Shown here in pieces: positions 9,376 through 17,930 of a stretch of 64,000 nt of DNA. A program made the translations under genes and the position numbers. Position 1 is the stretch's first letter; each line of letters opens with the position of its first letter. The stretch covers positions 310,001 through 374,000 of the forward strand of contig CAVOYU010000006.1 in NCBI GenBank assembly GCA_963700775.1, read 5' to 3'. The notes under the pieces are model-generated. The model searched no databases and was not told the DNA's origin. It saw only the letters and a program-made list of their open reading frames with translations. Source of the DNA: Thermohalobaculum sp963700775. Lineage in GTDB: Bacteria > Pseudomonadota > Alphaproteobacteria > Rhodobacterales > Rhodobacteraceae.

Positions 9376-10233
9376 ATGCGGATCCTTGTGCATCTGGGCC
9401 TCAACAAATGCGCCTCCAGCTACATCCAGCAGGCGCTGGCGGCGGCGCAGGCGCCGTTGCGGCGGGCGGGCGTCTTCTACCCCGTCGAGGGCGGTCGGAC
9501 GGCGCAATATGGCGTCTCGCGCCATTATGGCTTCGGGCCGGAAGCTGCGGGCGTGACCCCGAGAAGCCTCGCCTGGCTGGCCGATGAGGCCGGTCGGCGG
9601 GGCTGCGACCGGATGATCCTCTCCAGCGAATACCTGTCGCTTTGCCGTCCGGCCGCAATCGCCCGCTTCATGGCGGATCTTGGCGCGCTCGGGGCCGAGG
9701 CGCGGTTCCTGTTCTACAGCCGCGAGGCCCGGGCCTGGGTGCGCTCGCTCTTCAACCAGTATGTGAAGACCGTGGATGCGGGGCCGCATTTCCGCTCGCT
9801 CGGCGCCTTCATCGACCATGTGCTGGCGAACGGGGCGATCGATCTCGCGCACCGATATGGCGCCTGGGCGGACGCCGCGGGCCCTGACCGGATCCGCCAC
9901 GTGCGGATCGCCGAGGGCGCGCCCTCCGCGTCGGTGCTGGCGCCATTCGCCGCTTTCGCCGGCGTCGCGATCCCGGCGCCGGCGGCCGCCGACGGCAATC
10001 GCAGCCTCGGTCCCGGCGCGCTCTACCTCACCGGCCTCCTGCGCCAGGCGCCGGTCTCGGCAGCCCGCGACCGGCTGATCGCCGCGGTCGCGGGCAGCGA
10101 TTGCTCCTGGGTGCCGGTTCCGGCGGATTTCCTCGAGATCGGTCCGGCCCATGCCGCGCTGATCGAGGAGCGGGTCTCGGCGCCATTCGCCGCCCGGCTG
10201 CGGGATGGCACCGGGGCCGCCCGCGCCGCCTGA
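9376..10233 (+). CDS. P-loop sulfotransferase-like protein
   Basis: A 285-residue P-loop protein. The N-terminal MRILVHLGLNKCASSYIQQA matches the 5'-phosphosulfate-binding loop (HxGxxKxxSSxIQ) of bacterial sulfotransferases that use PAPS, and RFLFYSREARAWVRSLFNQY at about residues 113-132 matches the 3'-phosphate-binding R-x-x-x-x-W-x-x-S-x-x segment. No signal peptide or membrane span is visible, so it should act in the cytoplasm. It sits at the edge of the polysaccharide locus, opposite in direction to the neighbouring glycosyltransferase; the two open frames overlap tail to tail over 10023-10233. Likely acceptor: a glycan made by this locus (inference). Confidence 0.7.
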   Translation: MRILVHLGLNKCASSYIQQALAAAQAPLRRAGVFYPVEGGRTAQYGVSRHYGFGPEAAGVTPRSLAWLADEAGRRGCDRMILSSEYLSLCRPAAIARFMADLGALGAEARFLFYSREARAWVRSLFNQYVKTVDAGPHFRSLGAFIDHVLANGAIDLAHRYGAWADAAGPDRIRHVRIAEGAPSASVLAPFAAFAGVAIPAPAAADGNRSLGPGALYLTGLLRQAPVSAARDRLIAAVAGSDCSWVPVPADFLEIGPAHAALIEERVSAPFAARLRDGTGAARAA

Positions 10234-12938
10234 ATCTCGCCGATCCCGCCCGGGCCGCCGAGCCAGCCTATCCCGGCGCCGGCGCGGGATCGATCCGGGC
10301 AAGGATCGCGGCAAGGGATGCGGCAAGGATCGCGGCAAGGGATGCGGCAAGGGTTGCGGCAAGGGTTGCGGCAAGGGTTGCGGCAAGGGTTGCGGCAGGT
10401 GTTGCGGCAGGTGTTGCGGCACCGGCTGGGACATGGGTCGGGGCGAGTTTTGGTGCGCCTGCGCTTCCGCCTGCCCCCCGTCTGCTCCCCCGTCTGCTCC
10501 CCCGTCTGCGCCCCCGTCTGCGCCTCCGCATGTCGCCCTGCAAGCGAGAGCAGGACCTCGAGCAGCCGCGCGGGCTCGCGGGCCAGCCTCAGCGGCAGCG
10601 CGCTGGCGGGCGCGCCCCGAGCGGCGGCATCGCCGAGGCGGGTGCCGACCGCGCCGATGTCGAAGCCCGCCACCGGGCGGCCGCTGGCGAGCGCATGGCT
10701 GAGGGTGTAGCAGTAGGTCTCGGGCCAGATCGACGGGATCAGGATCAGGTCCGGCCGCGCCTCGGCGATCGCGCCCGGCACATCCTCCTCCCGGTACCGG
10801 CCGGTCACCGAGATGCCCGCCGCGCGCGCGGCGGTGTCGTTGCGGGTATGGCCGATCACCGTGAGCGTCGCCGGCGCCCGGCGACCGCGGATCTCGGCGG
10901 CGAGGTCCAGCAGCACGTCGAAGCCCTTGACCGGCCCGATCGCACCGATGACCGCGATCCGCACCGGCCCGGGCGCGCGCGCGCGCAGTGACTGCGGCGC
11001 CGGCAGGGCGAGCGCCTCGTGCGGGCGCAGGACGATCGTCGCCGCGTCCGGGAAATACCGCGCCAGCCGCGCCGCCACGTCCCGGTCGGGGACCCTGATC
11101 GCCCTGAGCTTCGCGAACAGCGCGGCGTGGTCGAGCCGCCAGGCGGCGATGTCCGGCGCCCCGAACTCCGAGCGCCGGGTCGCCAGGCAGCGCCTGCAGG
11201 CGGCCTCGCCCGGCTCGCCGCAATACATCCCCGCCCGGTCGGTCAGGCTGATGCGCGGGCAGACCGCCAGATAGTCGTGCGCCACGAACTCGGCCGGCAG
11301 CCCCAGCCGGCCGACCAGCGAGCCGATTCGCCGCGCCGCGCCGGCACCGAAATCGGCCAGGTGGTGCAGGTGGACCTCGGTGACGCCAAGGCCCCGCAGC
11401 AGTTCCGGCAGCACCTTCCCGCCCAGCGGCAGGGCCTCGAGCGAGGGCAGATCGGCCAGCGCCGGATGGCCGAGCCGCGCCGTGCCGGGCCGCGCCCCGC
11501 CCCGCATGACCACCGTCCCGGCTCCCCCGGCCTCGAGGCGCGCGATCTCCTCGGCCACATGACGCTCGGTGCCGCCGCCGCGCGCATGGGTGACGAGCAG
11601 CACGTTCCCGCCCGCGCCAAGCCGGTGCCGCAGCCGGCCGAGATCGATCGCCCGCCGCAGCGGAGCCACCGGGTCGGCCGCGAGAAAGCGTCGTACCGCG
11701 CGGCCATAGCCCGGATGCCGCGCTTCCATCGTCCGCATGGCCGCGCGCACCCGATCCGCCCGCGCGTCGCCGAACGAGGTCTGGCCGCGGTGATGCACGA
11801 ACACGTCCCCGGCGATCAGGTTGACCAGGCCGGCCCGGATCGCCCGCCGAGAGAAATCGTTCTCCTCGCCATAACCGAGGCCGAAGGCGGCCTCGTCGAG
11901 CGGGCCGACCCGCGCAATCGCGTCGCGCCGCACATAGGTCGCGAAGCCGACGCAGGTCGGCGCCTCGACGGCCCGGCCGTCATTGACGCGCGCGGCGATC
12001 CGGTCGAGCTCGCCCCAGCCGATCTCCAGCGGCAGGGCGTTGTCGGTGTCGAAGCGCGGATAGCTGCAGATCGTGCCGTTGTTGGTCAGCGGCGTGACGG
12101 TCGCGACCCCCGGCGCCGAATAGGCGGCACGGCGCAGCCGGTCGATCCAGTCGCCATGCACCTCGGTATCGGCGTTCAGCCAGACGACGTCCCGGTCCGG
12201 GTGCAGCTCCATTCCCCGGTTCACCGCGGCGACGAAGCCCAGGTTCTTCGGCTGCACCAGCAGCTCGACCAGACCGCGCCGGGCGAGGCCGGCGAGATCG
12301 GCGCGGAGCGCCGGATCGGGGCCGGCATCGTCGACGACGACGACCGAGATGCCGGTGCGGGGCGTCGCCTCGAGCACGCTGGCAAGACAGGCCAGGGTCT
12401 CGGCGCGCCCGCCATAGACCGGCACGACGACATCGACCTCGGCGGCTCCGGTGCGCGGTGCGGCGCGGGCGAGGCGGCCCAGCGCCGCCGCGATCGCCGG
12501 GGCGTCGTCGGCCTCGGCCGCGCCGGATGACGGCGGGTCGCCCGAGACCAGGAAATGCCCGAGCGCGCTGATCCGGTCGCGCGGGCCGAGCCCGGCGCGG
12601 CGGCGCCAGGCCGCATCGTCGAGCAGACGGTTCGGATTCCGCCCCTCGGCCCAGCCCCAGCGGAGATAGTGGTCGAGCGGGTCCCGACCGGCCGCAAGGA
12701 CATCCGGGTTGCAGGCGGCATAGAATTCCGCGTCGAAGGCCCCTGGCCGCCCGGCCGCCAGCGCCCGCTCGAGCGCCGCGAACAGTGGGCGCGGAAGCCG
12801 GCGCAGGACCGCCGCGCGAAGCGCGAGGCGCAGCACCCCGCGCGCCGCCGCCTCGCGCGCGCGCCGGCGCACATGACCGATCCGCCAGCGGATCATCCGG
12901 CCAAACCCGCGGCCGCGGCGCCCTGTCGCCTCGCTCAT
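10023..12938 (-). CDS. Two-domain glycosyltransferase (GT2 + GT-B/GT1) with repeat-derived tail
   Basis: A very large open frame (971 residues from the ATG at 12938, which has an AGGTG ribosome site). Residues 1-60 are basic with a possible amphipathic helix; about 66-135 hold two copies of the FDxxFYxxxNPDV...HYLxxGxxEGRNP motif; about 167-400 are a GT2 domain (VDVVVPVYGG, VVVVDDAGPD, metal motif LNADTEV, GYGEENDFSRRA); about 430-800 are a GT-B domain (VLLVTHARGGGTERHV, IAVIGAIGPVKGFDVLLDLA, PSIWPETYCYTLSHALASGRP). From about residue 805 the frame enters the 12-bp repeats and then runs antisense to the sulfotransferase gene. The last ~165 residues (Cys/Arg/Asn-rich) are probably not an evolved domain. 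Role: assembly of the surface glycan, in the cytoplasm. Confidence 0.8.
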   Translation of the reverse strand: MSEATGRRGRGFGRMIRWRIGHVRRRAREAAARGVLRLALRAAVLRRLPRPLFAALERALAAGRPGAFDAEFYAACNPDVLAAGRDPLDHYLRWGWAEGRNPNRLLDDAAWRRRAGLGPRDRISALGHFLVSGDPPSSGAAEADDAPAIAAALGRLARAAPRTGAAEVDVVVPVYGGRAETLACLASVLEATPRTGISVVVVDDAGPDPALRADLAGLARRGLVELLVQPKNLGFVAAVNRGMELHPDRDVVWLNADTEVHGDWIDRLRRAAYSAPGVATVTPLTNNGTICSYPRFDTDNALPLEIGWGELDRIAARVNDGRAVEAPTCVGFATYVRRDAIARVGPLDEAAFGLGYGEENDFSRRAIRAGLVNLIAGDVFVHHRGQTSFGDARADRVRAAMRTMEARHPGYGRAVRRFLAADPVAPLRRAIDLGRLRHRLGAGGNVLLVTHARGGGTERHVAEEIARLEAGGAGTVVMRGGARPGTARLGHPALADLPSLEALPLGGKVLPELLRGLGVTEVHLHHLADFGAGAARRIGSLVGRLGLPAEFVAHDYLAVCPRISLTDRAGMYCGEPGEAACRRCLATRRSEFGAPDIAAWRLDHAALFAKLRAIRVPDRDVAARLARYFPDAATIVLRPHEALALPAPQSLRARAPGPVRIAVIGAIGPVKGFDVLLDLAAEIRGRRAPATLTVIGHTRNDTAARAAGISVTGRYREEDVPGAIAEARPDLILIPSIWPETYCYTLSHALASGRPVAGFDIGAVGTRLGDAAARGAPASALPLRLAREPARLLEVLLSLAGRHAEAQTGAQTGEQTGEQTGGRRKRRRTKTRPDPCPSRCRNTCRNTCRNPCRNPCRNPCRNPCRIPCRDPCRIPCRDPCPDRSRAGAGIGWLGGPGGIGEIQAARAAPVPSRSRAANGAETRSSISAAWAGPISRKSAGTGTQEQSLPATAAISRSRAAETGAWRRRPVR
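10291..10422. repeat. 12-bp tandem repeat array, 11 units
   Basis: Eleven units of 12 bases, consensus GGGTTGCGGCAA (early units GGATCGCGGCAA / GGGATGCGGCAA, last two GTGTTGCGGCAG/C). The four central units are nearly identical. Because the period is a multiple of three, all reading frames stay open; on the minus strand it encodes Cys-Arg-Asn-Pro type quartets at the end of the glycosyltransferase frame. Confidence 0.9.
10475..10522. repeat. 12-bp tandem repeat, 4 units
   Basis: Four units of CCCCCGTCTGC(T/G). On the minus strand they encode AQTG/EQTG quartets directly after the last recognisable glycosyltransferase helix. They lie 52 bases from the larger 12-bp array but have an unrelated unit sequence. 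Confidence 0.85.
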
Positions 12939-12957
12939 CCGCACCTCGGGTGCCGCT

Positions 12958-13953
12958 TCAGGCCGCACGGGCAGCAAGGCCGAGCAGGTCCGACCACAAC
13001 CCGCGCTGGGCTTCGGGCCGGTTCAGCCGCCGCGCCAGCGCCTCGGCCCCGGCGGCAAGCCCGCGTGCCGTCTGGTGCCGGCCGGCGAGATGCGAGATCG
13101 CGGCCAGCCAGTCGGCCGGCTCGTTCCTGACCGCCAGCCCGGCGCCCGCCGCCTCGGCCCGCCGCCCTCCGGCCCAGGATCGCGAATAGACCGGCGCGGC
13201 GCCCACCACCGCGTGCTCGATCAGCTTGTTGATCGAGCGCCCCCGGTTGAAGGGCGTGTCGAGCAGCGGGTAGAGCGCGATGTGGAACCTCCGGCCGGCG
13301 AGGCCTTCGCGGTAGGCGGACCAGCCCCGCCCCGGAATGCGCAGGATTCGGGGGTGCCCCGCCAGCCGGTCGGGCAGCCTGTGGCGCAGCGGCAGATGGA
13401 AACGGAGCCGCGGGTTGACCGCCAGCGCGGCACCGATCGCCGGCCAGAGGAAGGCGAGATCCGCGCTATGCACGGCGCTGCCGAGATAGGCGGCCTCGAT
13501 CCAGCCGTCGCCGCCCGCGAGCGGCGCGAAGTGCGCCGTGCCGGCGAAGGGTTCCGACCAGTAGGGATCGAGCGCATGCGCCTCGGCGCCGCCGGCATAG
13601 CGTTCGGCGAGCGCGGCGGAGCTTGCCACCACCGCGGCCGCCCCGGGCGCGACCCGGCGCAGTGTCGCGCGTTCGGCGATCCTCAGTTTCTGGCGATACA
13701 GAAAGGGCAGGCTCGGGTCGTCCACCCCCTCGTCGACCGCGTCGTCGACGAAATAGACCGTCCGCGGCCGCGCCGCGGGAGCGGCACGCAGGTCGTGGCG
13801 CATCACCAGGCAGGCCGCGGCCGAGGCGAAGACGGTCGGTCCGAGCCGGGTCACCCCGGCATCGAGCCAGTCGCCACAGGCGTTGAGGAAGTAGAGGTCG
13901 GCGGTCGGGGAATCCGGGGCAGCAACGACTCGTGACAGATTGCCCTGGATCAT
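12958..13953 (-). CDS. Glycosyltransferase family 1-like protein
   Basis: A 331-residue protein with a GT-B like C-terminal half: HIALYPLLDTPFNRGRSINK followed by LIEHAVVGAAPVYSRSWA looks like the donor-site segment of group 1 glycosyltransferases, where a conserved acid-poor variant of the E-x7-E region occurs. The N-terminal half has PRTVYFVDDAVDEGVDD and a Rossmann-like alternation. The ATG at 13953 is favoured by GGGAGGGG just upstream; the frame is open to 13995. It is followed by the two-domain glycosyltransferase after 19 bases, so both are probably one transcript, divergent from the ABC exporter genes. The sugar is unknown. Confidence 0.6.
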   Translation of the reverse strand: MIQGNLSRVVAAPDSPTADLYFLNACGDWLDAGVTRLGPTVFASAAACLVMRHDLRAAPAARPRTVYFVDDAVDEGVDDPSLPFLYRQKLRIAERATLRRVAPGAAAVVASSAALAERYAGGAEAHALDPYWSEPFAGTAHFAPLAGGDGWIEAAYLGSAVHSADLAFLWPAIGAALAVNPRLRFHLPLRHRLPDRLAGHPRILRIPGRGWSAYREGLAGRRFHIALYPLLDTPFNRGRSINKLIEHAVVGAAPVYSRSWAGGRRAEAAGAGLAVRNEPADWLAAISHLAGRHQTARGLAAGAEALARRLNRPEAQRGLWSDLLGLAARAA

Positions 13954-14062
13954 GCGCACCCCTCCCGGAACAACTGCCGCCGGGAGCAGGATCACCCGGC
14001 AGCGCAGGCGACGGACACTCGCAAGTCGCGCTTAAGGCCGGGTTAACGATCCTCGCTTAACC

Positions 14063-14869
14063 ATGATGCCCATGAACCCCGGAGAACCCCACCAGACCCG
14101 GAAGGGCACCCTCGCTGCGGCGAGGGTGCTGTTCGCCCTGGTGATGCGCGAGATGACCACGCGCTTCGGCCGCTCATCCGCGGGCTATCTCTGGGCTCTG
14201 ATCGAGCCGGTCGGGTTCATCGCGCTGCTCTCGCTCGCCTTCTCGCAGATCGCCCACGGCCCGCCGGTGGGGCGGAGCTTTCCGCTGTTCTACGCGACCG
14301 GCTATGTCGCCTTCAGCTTCTACAGCGACATCGCGGCCCTGACCGGCCGGTCGGTGCAGGTGAACCGGCCGCTGCTGAACTACCCGGCCGTGACCGCGCT
14401 CGACACCGTGCTGGCGCGCTTCCTGCTGCAGGCGCTCACCGGGCTCGCGGTCGCCGCCGCGGTCTTCGGCGGGATCCTCGCGATCTTCGCCGAGCCGGTA
14501 CGCCTGGCACCGGTCCCGCTGATCGCCTGCTTCGGGCTCGGCGCGCTGCTCGGCCTCGGGGTCGGGCTGGTGAATGTCAGTCTCTTCGCCTTCTCGAAGG
14601 GCTGGGAGCTGGCCTACGGGGTGATCTCGCGGCCGCTCTTCCTGGTCTCGGCGGTCTTCTTCACCTTCGGCTCGCTGCCGGCCTTCGCGCGCGAGATCCT
14701 GTGGTGGAATCCGCTCGTGCATCTGGTCGGGCTGATGCGGGCCGGGTTCTACCCGGTCTACGACGCCGCCTATGTGTCCGGGATCTATGTGGGTGCGCTC
14801 GGCCTCGGTCTGACGGTCGCCGGGCTGGGCCTGCTGATGGCCTCGCAGCAAAGGCTCGCGGAAGGGTGA
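14063..14869 (+). CDS. ABC-2 type polysaccharide export permease (KpsM-like)
   Basis: A 268-residue inner-membrane permease with about six spans. The N-terminal amphipathic segment LFALVMREMTTRFGRSSAGY and the first span LWALIEPVGFIALLSLAFSQ are typical of the capsule/O-antigen ABC-2 exporters, as is the late LWWNPLVHLVGLMRAGFYPV. With the ATPase that follows it would carry a lipid-linked or free polysaccharide across the inner membrane. Its stop falls inside the 12-bp repeat block that forms the spacer to the ATPase start. An ATG two codons in (14066 or 14072) is also possible. Confidence 0.9.
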   Translation: MMPMNPGEPHQTRKGTLAAARVLFALVMREMTTRFGRSSAGYLWALIEPVGFIALLSLAFSQIAHGPPVGRSFPLFYATGYVAFSFYSDIAALTGRSVQVNRPLLNYPAVTALDTVLARFLLQALTGLAVAAAVFGGILAIFAEPVRLAPVPLIACFGLGALLGLGVGLVNVSLFAFSKGWELAYGVISRPLFLVSAVFFTFGSLPAFAREILWWNPLVHLVGLMRAGFYPVYDAAYVSGIYVGALGLGLTVAGLGLLMASQQRLAEG

Positions 14870-14936
14870 ATTGGGGGGTGAACCGGGGGGATGGTCGGGG
14901 GGATGATCGGGGGGAGAATTGGAAGGGTGACTGGAG
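14865..14936. repeat. 12-bp degenerate tandem repeat spanning the permease-ATPase junction
   Basis: Six units of 12 bases of the type GGTGAAYYGGGG / GGATGRTCGGGG run from the permease stop codon to one base before the ATPase ATG. The block is G-rich (runs of 6 G) and could also form structured RNA or G-quadruplex-like stacks in the spacer. Confidence 0.75.
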
Positions 14937-14937
14937 C

Positions 14938-15606
14938 ATGATCCGGCTCGAGCGGGTGTCGAAGCGCTTCCGCCGCGATGGCGTGACCCGGCACATCCTC
15001 CGCGACGTCAGCTTTGCGCTTCCGGCCGGCCGCAACATTGCGTTGCTCGGGCGCAACGGCGCCGGCAAGTCGACCCTGATGCGGCTGATCGCCGGCACCC
15101 TGCGGCCCGATGCCGGGCGGGTGCGCCGGGACGGCCTCGTCTCCTGGCCGATGGGGTTCTCGGGCGCCTTCCACCCGGCGCTGACCGGTCAGCAGAACAC
15201 CCGCTTCGTCGCCCGGATCTATGGCCGCGACAGCGAATTGCTCGAGGCGCAGGTCCTGGGTTTCGCCGAGCTCGGCGCCTTCTACCGGCTGCCGGTCGCC
15301 ACCTATTCGTCGGGCATGAAGGCGCGGCTCGCCTTCGCGCTCTCGATCGCGGTCGACTTCGACCTCTACCTGGTCGACGAGGTGATCGGCGTCGGCGACA
15401 CCGCCTTCCGGCGCAAATGCGCCGAGGCGTTCCGCGCCCGCGTCGACCGCGCCCGGGTGATGATGATTTCGCACAACCCGGCGACGCTGCGCGAGTTCTG
15501 CTCGGCAGGCCTGGTGATCGAGGATGGAAGGCTGACCTACTTCGACCGGCTGGACGCCGCGATCGCCGCCCACGAACGGAACCTCGCCACCGCCACGGCC
15601 GCGTGA
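14938..15606 (+). CDS. Polysaccharide ABC transporter ATP-binding protein (KpsT-like)
   Basis: A 222-residue ABC ATPase. Walker A is GRNGAGKSTLM at about residues 38-48, the signature region is YSSGMKARLAFALSI, Walker B is FDLYLVDEVIGVGD and the H-loop is MMISHN. The GFSGAFHPALTGQQN segment after the Q-loop is typical of capsule/O-antigen exporters. There is no C-terminal carbohydrate-binding domain, so it resembles KpsT rather than Wzm/Wzt-type Wzt. The ATG at 14938 with GGAG 5 bases upstream is chosen; the frame is open further upstream through the repeat block but that part is low-complexity. Confidence 0.93.
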   Translation: MIRLERVSKRFRRDGVTRHILRDVSFALPAGRNIALLGRNGAGKSTLMRLIAGTLRPDAGRVRRDGLVSWPMGFSGAFHPALTGQQNTRFVARIYGRDSELLEAQVLGFAELGAFYRLPVATYSSGMKARLAFALSIAVDFDLYLVDEVIGVGDTAFRRKCAEAFRARVDRARVMMISHNPATLREFCSAGLVIEDGRLTYFDRLDAAIAAHERNLATATAA

Positions 15607-15620
15607 GGGAGGAGGCCGCC

Positions 15621-16853
15621 ATGCCGGACGGGCAGCCACAGGAAGTCATCGCGGCCGCGGTTCCGTCGAGGTCTCCCGCCAACCGCGCCACGGCGCCCGC
15701 GGCGGACGAAGCGGCGCTCGTCCTCGGCGCGCCGCCGGCACGGCCGCGCCGTCGGCACCTGGTGCTCGGCGCCGCCTTCCTCGCCATGGTCGTCATGCCG
15801 ACCGTGATGGCGGCGACCTATCTCGGCTTCACCGCCGCCGACCGCTACGGCTCGCGCGTCGCCTTCTCAATCCGCTCGAACGACGCCGCCGCACCGCTGG
15901 AAGTACTTGGCGCGATCGCCCGGATCGGCGGCTCCTCGGTCCATACCGATGGCCAGGTGCTCTACGATTTCATCCGCAGCCAGCAGATCGTCGAGACCAT
16001 CGGCGCCCGCCTGCCGCTCGAGGATTACTTCAACCGTGCCCCCGGGGACTGGGTCTTCGCCCTCGGCCGGGACCATCCGGTCGAGGATCTGGTCGATTAC
16101 TGGAACGACGTGGTCGACGTCTCGCTGGATCCGGTCACCGGAATCGTCACCGTCCAGGCGCGCGCCTTCGACCCGCGCGAGGCACAGGCGATCGCCGCCG
16201 CCATCCTCGCCGCCAGCGCCGAGCTGGTGAACCGGCTGGCCGACGTCGCCCGCGAGGACGCGGTCCGCTTCGCCGCCCTGGAACTCGGCGAGGCGGAGGT
16301 GCGCCTGCGCGAGATCCGCGCCCGTCTCCGCAGCTTCCGCGACATCGAGCAGGAGGTCGATCCCTCGCAGAACGCCCGGGTCGCCGTCGGCCTCGTCGCA
16401 TCGCTGGAGGAGGAGATGTCGAAGGCGCGGGTGCAGCTCGAGCTGCTGCGCGGCGCGCTCGACGAAACGGCCCCGCGGATCGGGTTGCTGAAGCGTCAGA
16501 TCCGGTCGCTGGAGGCCCGGATCGCCGCCGAGCGCGGCCGGCTCGGCGCCGGCGTGCGGTTCGGCGACCACGACCAGCGTCCGCTCAGCCTGGTGGTCGG
16601 CGAGTTCGAGGAGCTGGTGGTCGACCGCGAATTCGCCGAACAGGCCTACACGGTGGCGCTGGCCACCTACCAGCAGGCCGAGGCCGATGCGCGCCGCCGC
16701 CACCGGTATCTCGCCCCCCATATCGAGCCGACCCTCTCCGAGGAGCCGGAATACCCCGACCGGCCGCTGCTCACCGCCGCCGTCTTCCTGCTGGCGCTGG
16801 CCGGATGGAGCATCCCGGTGCTCGGCTGGTACAACCTGCGCGACCGCGGCTGA
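15621..16853 (+). CDS. Capsule polysaccharide export inner-membrane protein (KpsE/Wzz-like)
   Basis: A 410-residue protein with the polysaccharide co-polymerase layout: a proline-rich cytoplasmic start, one membrane span at about 47-70 (HLVLGAAFLAMVVMPTVM), a long periplasmic part with coiled-coil stretches at about 200-330 (LGEAEVRLREIRARLRSF, LLKRQIRSLEARIAAERG) and a second span near 383-405. It matches the BexC/KpsE/CtrB family that bridges the ABC exporter to an outer-membrane channel. The ATG at 15621 follows GGGAGGAGG. No Wza/KpsD-like outer-membrane gene is in the window. Confidence 0.85.
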   Translation: MPDGQPQEVIAAAVPSRSPANRATAPAADEAALVLGAPPARPRRRHLVLGAAFLAMVVMPTVMAATYLGFTAADRYGSRVAFSIRSNDAAAPLEVLGAIARIGGSSVHTDGQVLYDFIRSQQIVETIGARLPLEDYFNRAPGDWVFALGRDHPVEDLVDYWNDVVDVSLDPVTGIVTVQARAFDPREAQAIAAAILAASAELVNRLADVAREDAVRFAALELGEAEVRLREIRARLRSFRDIEQEVDPSQNARVAVGLVASLEEEMSKARVQLELLRGALDETAPRIGLLKRQIRSLEARIAAERGRLGAGVRFGDHDQRPLSLVVGEFEELVVDREFAEQAYTVALATYQQAEADARRRHRYLAPHIEPTLSEEPEYPDRPLLTAAVFLLALAGWSIPVLGWYNLRDRG

Positions 16854-16953
16854 CCGGGCCGGAAAAACTTTCGCTTCCGCATGCAGGGTTAATCGTTTGG
16901 TGACCGCTGCCGCTCAAGAGTTCACAAATTGTTCGCATCGGGAAGGGCGAGGC

Positions 16954-17877
16954 ATGGGGATGAGACAGCGCAAGGGCATCGTTCTCGCCGGCGGGACGGG
17001 AACCCGCCTGCATCCGCTCACTGTCGGGGTCTCGAAGCAGCTTCTGCCGGTCCACGACAAGCCGATGATCTACTACCCGCTGTCGCTCCTGATCATGGCC
17101 GGGGTCGAGGAGATCGCGATCGTCACCACCCCGCACGACCAGCCGGCCTTCCGGCGCCTGCTGGGCGACGGAAGCCGGCTCGGCCTGGCCTTCCGGTACA
17201 TCGCCCAGCCCTCGCCCGACGGCCTCGCCCAGGCCTATCTGCTGGCCGAGGACTTCCTCGCCGGCTCGCCCTCGGTGCTGGCGCTCGGCGACAACATCTT
17301 CCACGGGCCGGACCTGGCCGCGCTGCTCTCCTCGGCCGGCCGGCAGATCCTCGGCGCCACGGTCTTCGCCCACCCGGTTCCGGACCCCGAGCGCTACGGC
17401 GTGATCGAGACCGACAATACCGGACGCGCCATCAGCCTGACCGAGAAACCCCGGCGTCCGCGCAGCAACCTCGCCGCCACCGGGCTCTATTTCGCGGATC
17501 ACGAGGCCAGCGACCGCGCCCGCGCCCTGACCCCGTCTCCCAGAGGCGAGCTCGAGATCACCGCCCTCCTCGGCACCTACCTGGGCGAGGGCCGGCTCGA
17601 CGTCGCGATTCTCGGCCCCGGCCATGCCTGGTTCGACACCGGCACCCACGAAAGCCTGTTCGAGGCCACGTCCTTCGTCCGCGCCGCCGAGCGCCACCAG
17701 GGCCTGCGCCTCGGCTGCATGGAGGAGACCGCCTACCGCCGCGGCCTGATCGACGCCGAGCAGCTCATGCGCCTCGCCGCGGGCCTCGGCCGGACCGGCT
17801 ACGCCGAGCACCTGCGCTCGCTCGCCGCCGCCGGCCTGCCGCCGGCTCCGGCCGCCGCAATCCGGAAGATCGCCTGA
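16954..17877 (+). CDS. rfbA: Glucose-1-phosphate thymidylyltransferase
   Basis: A 307-residue nucleotidyltransferase that makes dTDP-glucose from dTTP and glucose 1-phosphate, the first step toward dTDP-rhamnose and related sugars. The signature GIVLAGGTGTRLHPLT at about residues 8-23 is followed by KQLLPVHDKPMIYYPLS, LALGDNIFHG (catalytic acid region) and AWFDTGTHESL. The later rhamnose genes rfbB, rfbC and rfbD are not in the window, so the final sugar cannot be named. ATGs at 16954 and 16960 both fit; GGAAGGGCGAGG lies just upstream. It is co-directional with the exporter genes, 100 bases after the KpsE-like gene. Confidence 0.95.
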   Translation: MGMRQRKGIVLAGGTGTRLHPLTVGVSKQLLPVHDKPMIYYPLSLLIMAGVEEIAIVTTPHDQPAFRRLLGDGSRLGLAFRYIAQPSPDGLAQAYLLAEDFLAGSPSVLALGDNIFHGPDLAALLSSAGRQILGATVFAHPVPDPERYGVIETDNTGRAISLTEKPRRPRSNLAATGLYFADHEASDRARALTPSPRGELEITALLGTYLGEGRLDVAILGPGHAWFDTGTHESLFEATSFVRAAERHQGLRLGCMEETAYRRGLIDAEQLMRLAAGLGRTGYAEHLRSLAAAGLPPAPAAAIRKIA

Positions 17878-17930
17878 CCCCCGGCCCAAAGAACAACGCC
17901 GCCATCCCGGCCGCCAAACGGGAGCCACCC

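Noticed and set aside
10291..10522. Repeat arrays considered as a CRISPR
   Set aside because: Units are 12 bases and contiguous, with no unique spacers and no cas genes.
9238..11223. 661-codon minus-strand frame over the sulfotransferase and the glycosyltransferase end
   Set aside because: Arg/Gly/Asp-rich shadow; no domain, and overlaps supported genes in other frames.
16854..16953. Promoter before rfbA
   Set aside because: Only weak hexamers (TTGGTG ... GTTCAC) are present, with no convincing -10, so none is listed.
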